Source of the DNA: Phoronis australis
Taxonomy: Eukaryota > Phoronida > Phoronidae
NCBI GenBank assembly: GCA_002633005.1
Contig: NMRA01000108.1
Span: 539,756 to 603,755, forward strand
Length of the DNA: 64,000 bases
Direction of reading: 5' to 3'
Both the position numbers and the translations under genes were made by a program. The notes under the pieces are model-generated. The model made no database searches. It was not told where the DNA came from and saw only the letters and a program-made list of their open reading frames with translations. Positions 35,703-47,600 of the stretch are shown here, piece by piece (positions within the stretch are counted from its first letter, which is position 1; every line of letters begins with the position of its first letter).

Positions 35703-36817
35703 GTTAGTTGCACATGATTTTTGGATGTTTGGGAAATGAATTCTAGATATACATGTATTTCCCATCCTACTTTGTTTTGTGACCATTCCTAAAAATGATC
35801 TCCATGTTTTGAAGGCTAGCACGTTTCACATATTTTAAAGTTTACAATTGATCTGAACATTGCAAAAAATTTGCATAGGTGGCAATTGACGCGAATGCAA
35901 CAAAGAGAATCCCATCGTTGAGTATAATGCCGATTTATACAAATTTAAATTCTAAAAGTACTCATAATCATAAGTGCCATCAATTCTCTTATTAGGTTTA
36001 ACAGTTTCTTGAACGCTTAGAAGATGAACTGGTTGTCACTGATAATAACTTAAATCACTAAAGCGGTTGCAGTGCTAGACCCTCGTTCCGTCAAGGAAAT
36101 CAATTTTCAGTTTTAGAGCATTGATCGTAAGGTAATTGGAGAGCGTTCCATAGACTAAGTTTCTCGCGACAAAGCAAGATCTCGCAAGACCTCGCAAAGG
36201 CGAGTGCTTCGAGAGTAACCTATTCTAACAAGCAAAGCGGCTGCCATTCAAGTGACTGATCGGTGTGGCTGAAGTGTTGAATTGTGGCTTTCGATTACTA
36301 GTTTTCATTTTATCAGTGAAGATTTTTCGTCTCATGAAGCTGACGTCTTGCGGTCTACAGAATGCAGCCCCATTCTCGCTTTCATTTTTCCTTATAACTT
36401 AGATAAGAAGTCATTGCTGTACTTGGAAAAAGTGACAGTTCATTCTGCTTGAGAACACGCTCGGCGCATAAAATCACTCGCCGTGACGAGCCAACTTGGC
36501 GAGCCTGGTCTAGAAGTAACAACAAACTAGTATCAGTTCTTTCTGAGCCCAACATAAGTCCGCTTTCATAACGGCAAATGCTCTAAATCAAAAGTTAGTT
36601 TTTGGCAGAAAGCGTGTTTATAGCCGCTTCAATAAAGATTTTTGATGTTTGACGAAAGTTGACATACATTACATTTCAGTGCGACTTCGACAGCAATGGC
36701 GAAGGAACTGTGATAAATTTCACAGTAGGAAGTGACAAAGCGAGGATTATGGGTAAACGAGGCGGAAAAGGAATAGACCACCAACTCACAGTCAACGGAT
36801 ACCTCATACCAGAGTAG
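35644..36817 (+). CDS. FAIM: FAIM-family protein (Fas apoptotic inhibitory molecule-like), last two coding exons (5' partial)
   Basis: Exons 35644-35702 and 36680-36817 join in phase 0 to give 64 residues plus TAG. The sequence reads KDTGQIWINGKEV, then CDFDSNGEGTVINFTVG, KARIMGKRGG, KGIDHQLTVNGYLIPE. It matches the C-terminal beta-sandwich of FAIM: W-x-NGK, F-x-x-(D/N)G-x-x-T-x-x-F-x-(I/V)G, G-K-R, GI-x-H-x-L-x-V and the terminal IPE. FAIM is a soluble cytoplasmic protein linked to protection from Fas-induced death and to proteostasis. The 35644 exon needs one base from an upstream exon (phase 1), which I could not locate; the lysine-rich exons at 11.5 and 18.6 kb end in phase 2 and so cannot join it directly. 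Confidence 0.75.
36680..36817 (+). CDS. FAIM: FAIM-like terminal exon
   Basis: Acceptor ACATTTCAG|TGCGAC, then 45 codons and TAG at 36815-36817. It encodes the closing strands of the FAIM fold and ends in LIPE, as human FAIM nearly does (IPEIAS). Confidence 0.78.
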   Translation, partial: CDFDSNGEGTVINFTVGSDKARIMGKRGGKGIDHQLTVNGYLIPE

Positions 36818-37192
36818 CCCATGTTATCGTTTGCAACACATATAGACTATACAGAGGACACGTTTGGTTGTACATGTTGGTCTAGATCACTGATTTTCCC
36901 GAAGAAACCGAAACGGTAAAAACCAACCAGGCTATATCGAAGAATGCGACCCCTTTGTCGTCTTCAACCCACCATTCCAGTTTCACATATACTCGTTTTC
37001 TTTTCAGTCACAAAACAGGATTTACGTATTTAAGTGAAAAATTAGGTACTAGACCATATAGAAAAAGGAATTTTAGTTCCTGTAACCTAAATACCTTTGT
37101 TGTAATATAATTGTTTTAAAAAGTACACAAAAACGTACGCTCTGAGAACTTTTTATTGTTACAGAGAGTTGTCAACGTAGTTGGGTGACAAC

Positions 37193-37198
37193 AATAAA
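37193..37198 (+). terminator. Polyadenylation signal AATAAA for the FAIM-like gene
   Basis: A canonical hexamer 375 bp after the FAIM-like stop codon on the same strand. Not experimentally supported here. Confidence 0.45.
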
Positions 37199-39294
37199 AT
37201 TGTTTTTTCGTTAATTCGTGACAGTTTTACGGCTGCAGAATTGACCGAAGGGATAATCAATTAATTTACTACTTACAGTCATTGTAACGTGTCAGTTATT
37301 TTTCTAGTTGAAGAAGTTGTTTATATTTTATCTCACATATACTCTAACTGTAAGTTGTTCTTAGCACCGTATGCTGTTATCGTTTAACGGGCAAAGATGA
37401 ATTGTCCGCACGAGCTAAATTTGTTAGCCAAAGCGACATTCTGACGAAGGCTCAGGCTGAAACGTTCACTGGAAAGGAACGGCCAAGTCCATCAATCGAA
37501 TTTTTCTACAGCGTTGTGCAATTTCCTGCTGCGATTTCATTAACGTAGTCTGGCTTGATGTTTGTGTTCCCTATATGTTATGGTTTGCTTAAGACACAGG
37601 AATAAGAGTTGTTTATTTAACTGTGATATTCATACGCGTGCACTTCAGTCTATATCAGTTAAATGCAAAAGTAATACATAGCATTAGTAACAATGGCGAA
37701 ATAATTTCAAAGCTCTAAATACCCAAATGAACCACTGTGGGATGTATAAAAGACTGTAGGCTCAATTTGCCCAATCCGTCAAGGTGGAACAGTTTTTCAG
37801 AGAGGATGAAATTATTTGAAAAACTCTGAATTAAATTATCTTATTAAATTCCTTTATTCTACTAGGGCACACCACTTATTTAGATGTGGTCCAAGAGTTG
37901 TTTTATTTTTTTACTGTCGAGAACATTTGTTAATAAATAACCTGATTATTTGTTTACTAACTAATCTTCAAGTGATTAGCACTTTGAGTACCTGTCAATA
38001 GATGTATGTCCTTGTGTATATTTATTTTCCATGCAGCTAATAGATGTCAGGCTTAGGTTTTGATGCCTTAGCGTTCAATGCGAAATGTACACTGAGCAAA
38101 TTATAGTGTTGGTTTACTAGTTTGTTAGTGTTATTTACTTACGCACAAGCGAAACCGTGACTACTTCTGGGTATGTTTCTAAAATGTTCTCCAAAAGAAC
38201 CAGGGCCCAGTTTCGCTAAAATGTCACAACTTCACGAAGTTTTTACACTGAGACTAAACGCAGTCATACCCTCAATTTTACGAGTAATCAACTCCGTCTA
38301 GCGTCGTTAAGTTGCATTACAGTGAAACAGGCCTCTGATAACATACATGATGGGATACATTTGTTCTGGGGTTAGGTATACTACCAGTTTATCAAGGGTT
38401 ACACGTTTTTCGACTTGGCATTCCCTCTAATTTAGCTGTGGAAATACATCCTGTTGACTTACTACTAGACCCGTAAAAACTAGCACTAGGGATCGGAGAC
38501 GTCTATTTAAAAAACACACGACAATGACAACACAGCCGTTGTTAATGTAGCTTTTTCAAAGATGTATGGAGCTCCAGGGATGGGTTGTACAAATCTTTAA
38601 AGCTTGCCCGCAAGGTTAATTTGAGTGATGCATGCCATCAGATGCTTTGTGACGTGTGATGATTGGACGTCCATTGCTGCTATCCATAGAAACACTGTGG
38701 TCTCCGTGCCTGTGTTGCGCACAAACACATTATTTTACTCTTTGTCTATTGTTGTTTTCAGCGTATGACTTTTACGCAACCGGGCCTAGGGCCTTTTTCG
38801 TGAAAAGTGATTTTATAGCTTTCAGTTTCTGTCTTAAAAGACAGAAAATGATTGTCCAGCTCCACACAACTACTTCCGAAAAATAATTTAATCTCACTTA
38901 GTAAAGTGTCTTAGAATATATCTAAAATTGTTTAAGTAAAATTACTCAAATAATTTCTATAGATTATTGCTAGACAGTTGGCCAGACAAGCACACTGAAA
39001 CATATTCAGCGATGTGGAAGCGTAAGACAAAATTTCTGACCAAAGCCTTAAATCACTTTTCGGGAGCGTGTTCCTGGTGTATATTTCTGTATTCTTCGCG
39101 ATTTTTCTGGTTTACTGAAAAATATGCTGTTTCACTATAAAATCTTGTATAGACTGCTTTTGCCTACTTGTACTTATTGTGGACAATGCTTATTTTGACA
39201 ATTTATTTCATCAATAAAAGCCAATAACTATTTTCTCGTGTTTAGGTTAAATTTAGACTCGTGACCTGTCTTTACGACCTTACAGTTGTAAAAA

Positions 39295-39570
39295 GACGTT
39301 TCTCCAGGTGCGCGTTCCGCAGACGCTACTCACTAGCGAGTAACCTTAGCGTGACCACGTGCTTTTCATGTAGTGCATGGCAATATCTCGCGAATTGTCC
39401 CTCGCTTTTCTTAGAAATTGTTTCACGGAACGCAGTTCTAGGTACAGCTCAACATCTGTTTCGTGACGAGAAAAATCTTGCCAAAATCTCGACTCTCATT
39501 GAAAATATACGGCGATATCTGCGGAATCTCACGAGGTCTTGCTTACCTAGAGAAACACCAGGGTTATTGA
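39295..39570. mobile_element. Diverged relatives of the 6734/7851 inverted-repeat element
   Basis: It carries GCGCGTTCCGCAGACGCTA, a CACGTG box, CAATATCTCGCGAA, then a second interior-like segment with AAAATATACGGCGATATC and GAGGTCTTGCTT. The arrangement suggests two nested or adjacent decayed copies. The open frame across it is not a recognisable protein. Confidence 0.4.
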
Positions 39571-41379
39571 ACTCGCTCTTGAGCTCAGTGCCTGGCCTGT
39601 TTGACTAGTGCCAAAGAGGAATAGATATACGGTCTCTGCTTATAAAGACCATCCGCTTCACTTTCGGTGGGATGAACACAATTGAAGCCAGCTAAAGATT
39701 GTGTAATGTGCCTCGTTTGTGATGGCGATATCGGTGCACAGATTCACTGTTGGAATATAAATTAAGCTAGAAATTTAGAATACCCATCCATTTAGAGCCG
39801 GACTCGAAAAGAAGACCAATTTCATGATTTGTAGAGAGCTTTTACAGAAAAGTCACCCGCTGCTCCAGAAGCATCGCCTTATTGTACGGGTTAATTCCGT
39901 AAACGCAACTCATTCTTAAGGATTCTTGAACAGGTGAATTTCTAACTCGGTACGAAAAGACGAACATGGCATGTTGTCAAAAATGTGTAGAGTACTGTAA
40001 CATAGTTTGCAACCAAAAATTTTAAGAATATATGCAATACCATAAACCCTTTATAGATGTGTATAGTTGGAAAAGGAGCCTTTTGCTGAATTTCAAAGTG
40101 AACTCTTTTTAGGTAATTCAATTCGAAAATCTTCGTTTTGTAGGGAATTTTGTCAGAAAATCCCCTTCGTAGGAAAAGTGGTCTCGAAAAAGTCCCCCTT
40201 GTGCGGCACGTAACGTGTACCTCATTTGAGAAAGTATCCACGTGGTAGAGCATCGTATGTTCCGCGGACCGTCCCCATTCCTGTTACACCGGTTACCCGA
40301 CAAGTCCTGTATTCATCGATGAAGTACAAAGACCTGGACACAAAACATCAACAGAGAAACGAACAAATTGCAGTCCAGTGCGGGATGGGCAATCCAGACA
40401 GCCATTTTCAATCACGTTACCCAGTACTGTTCAAGTAGTAGGATACCTTCATCATTAACGCAGTTATTTTTTGCGAATAAAAGTTCTTTTTTCATAAACC
40501 GCAATGCCTTCAGAAACATGTTCTGTTCTCTTAAACCGCATTTCGTTTCGTGACTGACAGGAAGCCCGACATGCATGTGCCGGTATGTCAAATAGGTACA
40601 CTGTACAACTGGGAACGTCGGTTTATGAGAAAACAATTGTATTTGTGAGAATTGAACTGCATTGATGAGAAAATAATGCTGCTAATGAGAGCGCACCCTG
40701 CTGTCAAACTGAAATGCACGTGTACACGTGTACACATTTTTCAATATCATTTGAATAAAATAAATTTCGGACACGAGCTGTTTCAGACAACTCTTGTGGC
40801 GGTTATTCTATACTCATCTTTTCAGAGACTGTATTAACTTTTTGTATTATTTACATTGTTATGTCGTTATAGAGTTCCCTTTTCGCCAACTTGACGCTCT
40901 CTTTTATGTCTGAAAGCGAAGCTTCGCTTGCACTGACGCACGGTCTATGTTCATTACTGGACTGAAGCCAAACATAAATTCATCATCAGGCACATAGATT
41001 TAATTGCGTGAGGATACTTTTAATATAAATTTTGATTCGAGAGTTAACCACGAGTCCCTGATGTGGTTCCTAACTAAATTAAGTAATGCATTTTTTAGAT
41101 TTTTTTTCAGTGACATGTGGAAATTTGGCGCTTTCTGACCATGAGCCTTGATTATCCAGTGTGAAGCTCAGACAGCCAATTAGAACAATGGATCAAAAAT
41201 GGAGAGAAAATGGGTAGGACTAGGCCAGAAACGGGAAGGAAGATGGAGACATGGGAAGAATGGATAATTTTTCCAATTTGCTATCTCAGAATATCGCGTT
41301 ACCGAAAATAATGGTCGTGTGGCGAGTCAAACATTCCGCCCTACAAGGAGATGTGGTTTGCCAAGACGGTAACCTCCAG

Positions 41380-41800
41380 GGGATTTGGCACTCCGTTCAG
41401 TCGGTCACCTCACGAATACCTCAGCTAATGCCTGTGCGTCTTTGTGCCAGCGACCGGATTCCAGACCAAAGTGACCAGAACTCGGGGTTCGAGTCTCTAG
41501 TGCACGGGTGGCTGGTAGCTCCTTGGGCGACAAGCCGTCGGTGGAAAGCGGTACGCAGCCGGTGGTGCAGTTCGCCACCCAGAACCCCGCGTAATTCTCA
41601 TTCACTGTGGCTGGCGTACGGTCTGTGGGCAGCGGCGTGGGTGACCTGCTCGCGGCGCGTCAAAATGGAGCCCAGAACCCAGGCCCACCTGCCGTTGCAG
41701 TCCAGGCACGACCAGCAGTTCCCTCAGAGTATTAGGTTTCTCGGCACTGCGTAGTTTTGGGCCACGGCTATTGCTATATGAATTTTGTTTTTCATGCCGG
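41380..41800 (+). repeat. GC-rich SINE-like block with tRNA-type B-box
   Basis: A B-box match GGTTCGAGTCT (41486-41496) follows a weak A-box-like TCAGTCGGTCA about 90 bp upstream. The next 250 bp are much more GC-rich than the flanks and then return abruptly to AT-rich DNA. A 167-codon open frame here reads as low-information sequence without domain motifs and probably reflects base composition. SINE is the best guess; a CpG island is an alternative. Confidence 0.35.
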
Positions 41801-42992
41801 GCCTGCAAGGCAGGCGAGAAGTTGGCTAGAGAAAAAAAATCGCGCCACGATAGTAGATTTGGATAGAAAACGATTTTTTCATTCCCGCAAGCAGGGAATT
41901 CACTGAAGACACGCAAAAATGTTCATGAGTTCGAGTGTCACGGTCTGCCAGTGCTATGGTATTACGGAAAGCATACATCCAAGTGTCGAATTACCCGCTG
42001 TAGGAGGCGAAATTTGCAGAAATGTCTCTCAGGGATGGCATGGGTGGTTGGTCAGAGAACGGAATTTTTCGAACCGTGCTTGGAACGGTCTCGTCCGCTC
42101 ACATAGGGGCAAAAGTGACGACCAATGGGACTTGCATGGGCCCCGGCGGATCGATGAAAAATATGCGTCGGTACCAACTACCATGAAATCGTTGTGAATC
42201 TCAGGATTTTGGGTCGCTCTTAAACATGTGTTACTCAGTAATCTCCATTATTTTGGTAAACAGAGTTGTTGTGTTTTCACCTGCTTTCAGTTTGTACTGT
42301 ACTGCTGCGGCTGCTACTTAATTAGTACTCTTACACTCTATCACAGTGCCACTTTGCAGTATAGGTGGCGCTGTGTCAGAGGGTATTAGTACTCTTGGCG
42401 TTAGGACAAGATCAGTGAAACAGTAGCACCACCTTACGGGCGCGGTCTGAATTTAGGAATAGAATTCAATGCTTCTCATACAACGTTTGAATTGATTTGA
42501 TCTACCTTTTATTGTTTCCCATTTGAATTTTTACAGTACGATCTACTATTCGACTTGAAGGTGCCTTTACCAAATGGAATACTATAATGTTTCTGAATTG
42601 AATTTTGACAAGACGGATTTTTTTTAATTCATTTGATCTTCCGAAACTTTTGTGGAATCGTTTAGACCTAATCTTTATCTGATTTAATTGGCGATGGGAG
42701 TCTCCTTCACAAAGACTCACGGATCGAGGTGGCCAGTGTCATTAGAATCAACCCTGTGCAGCCTTGCGAATATATTGAGAAAAATCCGTATATCGCCAAT
42801 ACGCGGAACCACTTGCACAAGCCGTGTTAGAGTCTATGTTCTGCTTGTTATGGAAATAGAATTTTAATCCTTTCTACGAAGGTTCATGAACCAAATGCTT
42901 TACAGACATTATTGGAAAAAGCGCGTTATGAAGTGTCCAAGTCTTTTTGCTTGACTGAATTCAGATTACGTAGAACCATTGACAAGTATGTG

Positions 42993-43474
42993 TATAGGGC
43001 CTTTCATAATAACGTCGACGCGTCGATGGTTTGGGGAGTTGCGGTCAGTATGAACGCTTAATTCCGGTCCTGGATCGCAGTTAAGAGCTCCAGTTAACAT
43101 CGCAGTTAATAGGTGGATTTAAGACCGCTTAACTCCGGTCCAATCGAAGTTATCGCCAGGTGTCACTGTTATCGTCAACAGTTACAGAGTAGTGCCGTCA
43201 CTAATAACTACTTATTGTTTGCTTTAATGATAAACAATCGATTTAAAAATGAGTTTACTGTCATTTAGCACATTTAAATGTTCCAAATTGTCACATTGAA
43301 AAAAATCTTAGCGTGCAGCGCTACCTTGCGATAACTTCGATGACGTCAGCGTCACCAACCCTTTTCTTCGATGGTCATTAACTACCGAAGCCAGTATGAA
43401 CGGTCCAGTTAACTGCGCTGTTTACGTCGACGCTCCGCTCAGACCGGAGTTAAGTCAATATGAAAGGGCCTTAT
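42993..43474. mobile_element. ~480-bp MITE-like element
   Basis: The left end TATAGGGCCTTTCATAAT and the right end AATATGAAAGGGCCTTATA are inverted copies, bordered by TA-rich sequence. Subterminal motifs repeat in both orientations: AACTCCGGTC and GACCGGAGTTAA, CAGTTAAC and GTTAACTG-like forms, CAGTATGAACG, and CGATAACTTCGA against TCGAAGTTATCG. No coding capacity. Confidence 0.65.
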
Positions 43475-43809
43475 AAGCCAAGTATTTATAAAACAATAGA
43501 TTTTATCTCTGTAAAAATATATATTCTGTGAAAGAAGAATGTCGTAGACTTGATTTTTGTTTTTTGGCCAGATCGACGAATATGTCTTTTTAGTAAACTA
43601 CAGGGAAAAAGAAAACCAGGCACATTAATGCCAATGGAATATGATCAAAATTAACTTTACTTGATAAAAATCTTCAAGATGACGAGATGTCAAAAATGGT
43701 ACTGCCGAGTTTTCTAACTTTATCTTGGAAAATGTATGCTCAGTATTTATGAAGTGTCCAAGTGTTTCTGTTTTATTTAAAGGATACTGAATTCTATCTG
43801 TTTACAGTC

Positions 43810-44170
43810 TACCAATCGTTCTGTCATCTTCTAATGCATCATTGGCGTCAACTAACCTTGAAAGAAAAAAGTAGGAATCACTCACTGAAAACTCATCTAT
43901 ACTAGCTCCCCGGCTATAGTCTCACAAACAGGCTGGATTATGGCCTTGGCGGGTGGTCATTTCCCACAGTTGCCGTGTCGGTAATTCGGCAAAAGCGTAG
44001 ACCACGCTTGCCCATTTAGCAGACTTTGAAAGGAGTTTCAAATTTTCCTCCAAACTGTTAAGTCACTCCAGCCGTCGAGGCCGCCGGGTTACAGAATTTG
44101 TTTCAGGAGTGGATGGGAAAGTCGTTGTCATCTGTCATACGACAAAACCGGATTTGGTATCCTTAATGTT
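43810..44170. repeat. Dispersed repeat, copy shared with 27430-27725
   Basis: It has the same block order as the 27.4-kb copy (CTAATGCATCATTGGCGTC through GATTTGGTATCC). It ends about 280 bp before the NT5DC start codon, so it may contribute to that promoter region. Confidence 0.6.
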
Positions 44171-44453
44171 TCTGTACTATTTAGCTTAAAGGGTGTGTTA
44201 TACCCTGTATCCCACTATTGGTAGACAGAGGGACGGGGGAGACTTGAAGGACATTGTGAAACGTAAAAAGGGGCTAGTGCCTGAACTTTAGTGGACTGAG
44301 TGCATTCGAGGCTAGCCCTAGTTCAGAGAGGCCACTGTTCACGTGGCTCTCATGTGATCAATAAAATGTGTTTTTCAATTGTCGAGAGTCGAACATTTAT
44401 GGAAGCTGAGATTGAATATTTTGGTTGAAAGAAAGATGTAAGAAAATCGCACT

Positions 44454-44622
44454 ATGGCCTTGAAATCAATTACTAGAGCCAGTTTAGCGGCTCACTGGAG
44501 GCATGTTCGTCAGGACAAGTTAAATCGGTATTTAATGCTGACATCTCGATGTTTTACTCAAGATCGACCTGCAGAACGACTGTGGAAGGAATACGAAAAT
44601 GCCAGGGAAAATATGAATAAAG
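44454..44622 (+). CDS. NT5DC exon 1 (start, basic N-terminus)
   Basis: ATG in context CACTATGG; 56 codons plus one base to donor AAAG|GTAATC. It encodes [20 protein letters not shown] and onward; basic residues dominate, consistent with a mitochondrial presequence. The start is inferred from phase and length. Confidence 0.8.
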
Positions 44623-47600
44623 GTAATCGTGTGTTATCATGATCACTAGTCGATAAGGACACCCTAAAACCTGGTGCTCACATTCCAGAACAATATTCAA
44701 AACAATACCTTACGGCCAGGAATTTTAACTACAAAAACCTGCCTGATATTCCTGATCAGTTTTCGTAAAGCTGCATTTCACATAACCACCTAACCCTGCT
44801 AACTGTAGGTGTGTAAGACTTCATGAACATCGAAACACAGCTAGTGAACGCTGTGGGTAAAAATTTGACACTTTAAGCGAAGCTTGATGACTTATTGCAA
44901 GGAGACTTAATCAACATGTAGCATGTCAAACCACTGAGGCACCTTTAATCAGCCGCTCGTCATGACACTACACTATAGAATGTGTACGAGAGGGATCCAA
45001 TATGGCCCGTGAGTACTTGCACAAGCGAGTTATTTACCCGTTTGATTAAAATTGATGGAACTGTTAAAATACACTTCAAATCTGTTACTTTATGTTCGTT
45101 TAGTGAAGACACTCGCAGACAATAAAGACAAATGGAACGATCTGATGTAGGCAATGTGCCTCAAATTCCACAGCTCGCCGTACTCAGCGATCAAAAGATG
45201 CCATGACAGACTAAATAGTTGTGGGTTGAGTGTTTGCTATTAGTGAAGCTGCAATTGTCTTGGATGAAAGGTTAAAGGTCAATTGAATTCTCATTCCAGT
45301 TCAGTCACTCCCTCATAACGTGGACACTTATTCAGTATTTGCAAATAATGAGTTGGACATGTCGGAAATTGAAGTGTTCGGCTTCGACTACGATTACACG
45401 CTCGCCAACTACACCGACAACTTACATTATCTTCTGTATGACTTGGGACGTGATTATTTAGTCAGCAAATTCAAGGTAAGTCTGTACCTTTTGTTGGTTG
45501 TAAGCGCTATGCTTCTGAAACGTAGTCTTTTATTATCACAGTTTGGGTCTGAAATCCACCATGACCTTGGTGAAAGTCATGTAATATTGAGCTCGTATCA
45601 TCAAATGAAAAATGGAAACTAGTTTTAATTAATTTTGTAAATTTGTATTTTTCTTTTCAAGGTTGTCAGAGCTTGTTATGTACCAGCGGTCGTTCTGTGT
45701 TTTTGTACGATGAGCCTTTATTGCAGAAAAAAGTTGTTTGAAAATACCCTACCCAAGACAACTGAACATGGTTGCCAGACTCCCTCGGTCAGTCGCTGCT
45801 ATTTTGTTTTGGTATTCTGTTCTATTTATGTGACTTAGTACAGTGGAAGCCAAAAGTATTCAAGACCAAATGATCTGGAATTTCCCATTATGGTCTTTGG
45901 GCAAAAGAGGCATTCATTTGTGAGTGAAGCTGTCTCTCATGACTGAGAATGAAAGGGAATTAAAAGGACATGTAGGAAGGTGGATAAACCATTCTGCTGA
46001 AGCGTGCTGCTTAATAGTCATTTTTGTTGTGTTAACACAATTAGCCATCATGACGTGGAAATGGTATTTTGTCTGATTACTTTTGTAAGAGACTGTACGA
46101 TTTGCTGGTTATCTTAGAACCCATTTTAATACTAATACTTTTTGCAGTATCCAGAAGAAATTGTCGATCTACCTTTTGATCCCAAGTTTTCTGCCAGAGG
46201 ACTACACTTTGACGTGCAAGAGGTAAGACTGAGAGGACAAATCACCTTTTTGTTTTATAGGTGACTTGTTTACTTGTAGCTCAGGGGTTTTGAAAGTTAA
46301 ATGGTTCTTTCGATAAAATTATGCCTCTACTGGAGATGTTTCTTGGTGAGAAAGTTGCACCAAACAAACAATAATTAATGTAAAGAAAACAAGAAACATG
46401 GTTTCTTACCTTTGTCAGAGTTGGAACATTCGTGGGTCTGAGGTAGTAGTCAGCAGATGGATAATAATAACCTTTATGGGATTCTATAATTTGGATTACG
46501 TGATAGCTTTATTGTCTATTGGATGTCATTGACCTTCCAGTTTGTGTATTGAGTATCTTCGAGAAATGGAAAAAAACAGCAAACCTGTTTGCTTTCACAG
46601 TGTACAAACAGTAGCAGGTCTGGAGAACATTATCAGGAAAGACAACTATTTTGGTGTATGTATAATTTGTACATGCTTTGAATGTGATTTTAAAATGAAA
46701 CTGCTGTCAGTAATCTAACCATTGTAATAATGTAAATTTGAAGTCTTACAATATCACACCAATTCAGTCCCTGCAGGTTGCATATTAGTGGTGCTGGGAG
46801 TTTTCAAAACGATATGTTTCACCCTTACAAATGAGAGTTCTGTCAGGGCAAAAACCCAGGCATAAGCTTTGTGAACTGTGACCTCATCAATTAACTGATG
46901 TTCTCTGATTGGTCGTTTCTTCACCATGCTCATTCTGAGCTTATTGACTCTTTAGTCAATGTGTGACAGAAAAATGAATGTTTTATCAATACACATCGTC
47001 TTTTGAATAGGTTTCAGGTAAACCACAAATATTACGCCTATACCGTACCCTAATGATATTATCTTTGGGTCAAACAAGCTGATGCAGATTTCAGAAACTT
47101 TGCTGGGATAATTTTGTGATATTTGACATAGATAACAGCTCCATCTATACATCAACAGCGTAATTGGGGCTTAATCCTTTATAACTTGTAAATCATTGGA
47201 CAAAGAAACTTTTCATATTCCGTGTACAGAGGTCTACGTTTCTAATGGCATAAATTATTGTTAAGTTCAATAGTACTTCTGCAATTACTTTTGGAAAAAT
47301 GCTAATAAGAATCATTGTTTTGCTGCTTGACCTTGATGGTAATATCTTCCTGCAACAGATAATTTTGCAGAATATCTAATGATGGCTTTTGAAATAATGT
47401 TACGATCGAAATGGATAACAATTAGGTTTTCTTTCCCAGCCTTCTACACTAGCAGTATGCATGAATTTTCAATTTCGAGCATGGTCTGCGAACATCAGCG
47501 TCCAGTGTCTGTTGCATGAAAAGTGACACTTAAGACAGGGCGCTTCACACAACTATTACTGGAAAATAATTAAAGTTCACATGACCAAAAGTGCAAAGTC

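Larger units (their letters stand above)
37199..42992. other. Intergenic, repeat-rich, no gene recognised
   Basis: It contains a Penelope-type end motif at about 37440-37475 (CTGACGAAGG, GAAACGTT), a diverged inverted-repeat element (39295-39570), a GC-rich SINE-like block (41380-41800) and a GGTGGCGCTGTGTCAG repeat near 42365 also seen near 17295. No convincing exons on either strand. Confidence 0.5.

Noticed and set aside
36118-36240. CTCGCAAG-rich segment as another copy of the 6734/7851 MITE
   Set aside because: It shares only short CTCGCGA-type words; neither terminal repeat is present.
41251-41754. 167-codon open frame in the GC-rich block
   Set aside because: No domain motif, tRNA-type B-box inside, and stop-poor composition from high GC; treated as a SINE-like repeat.
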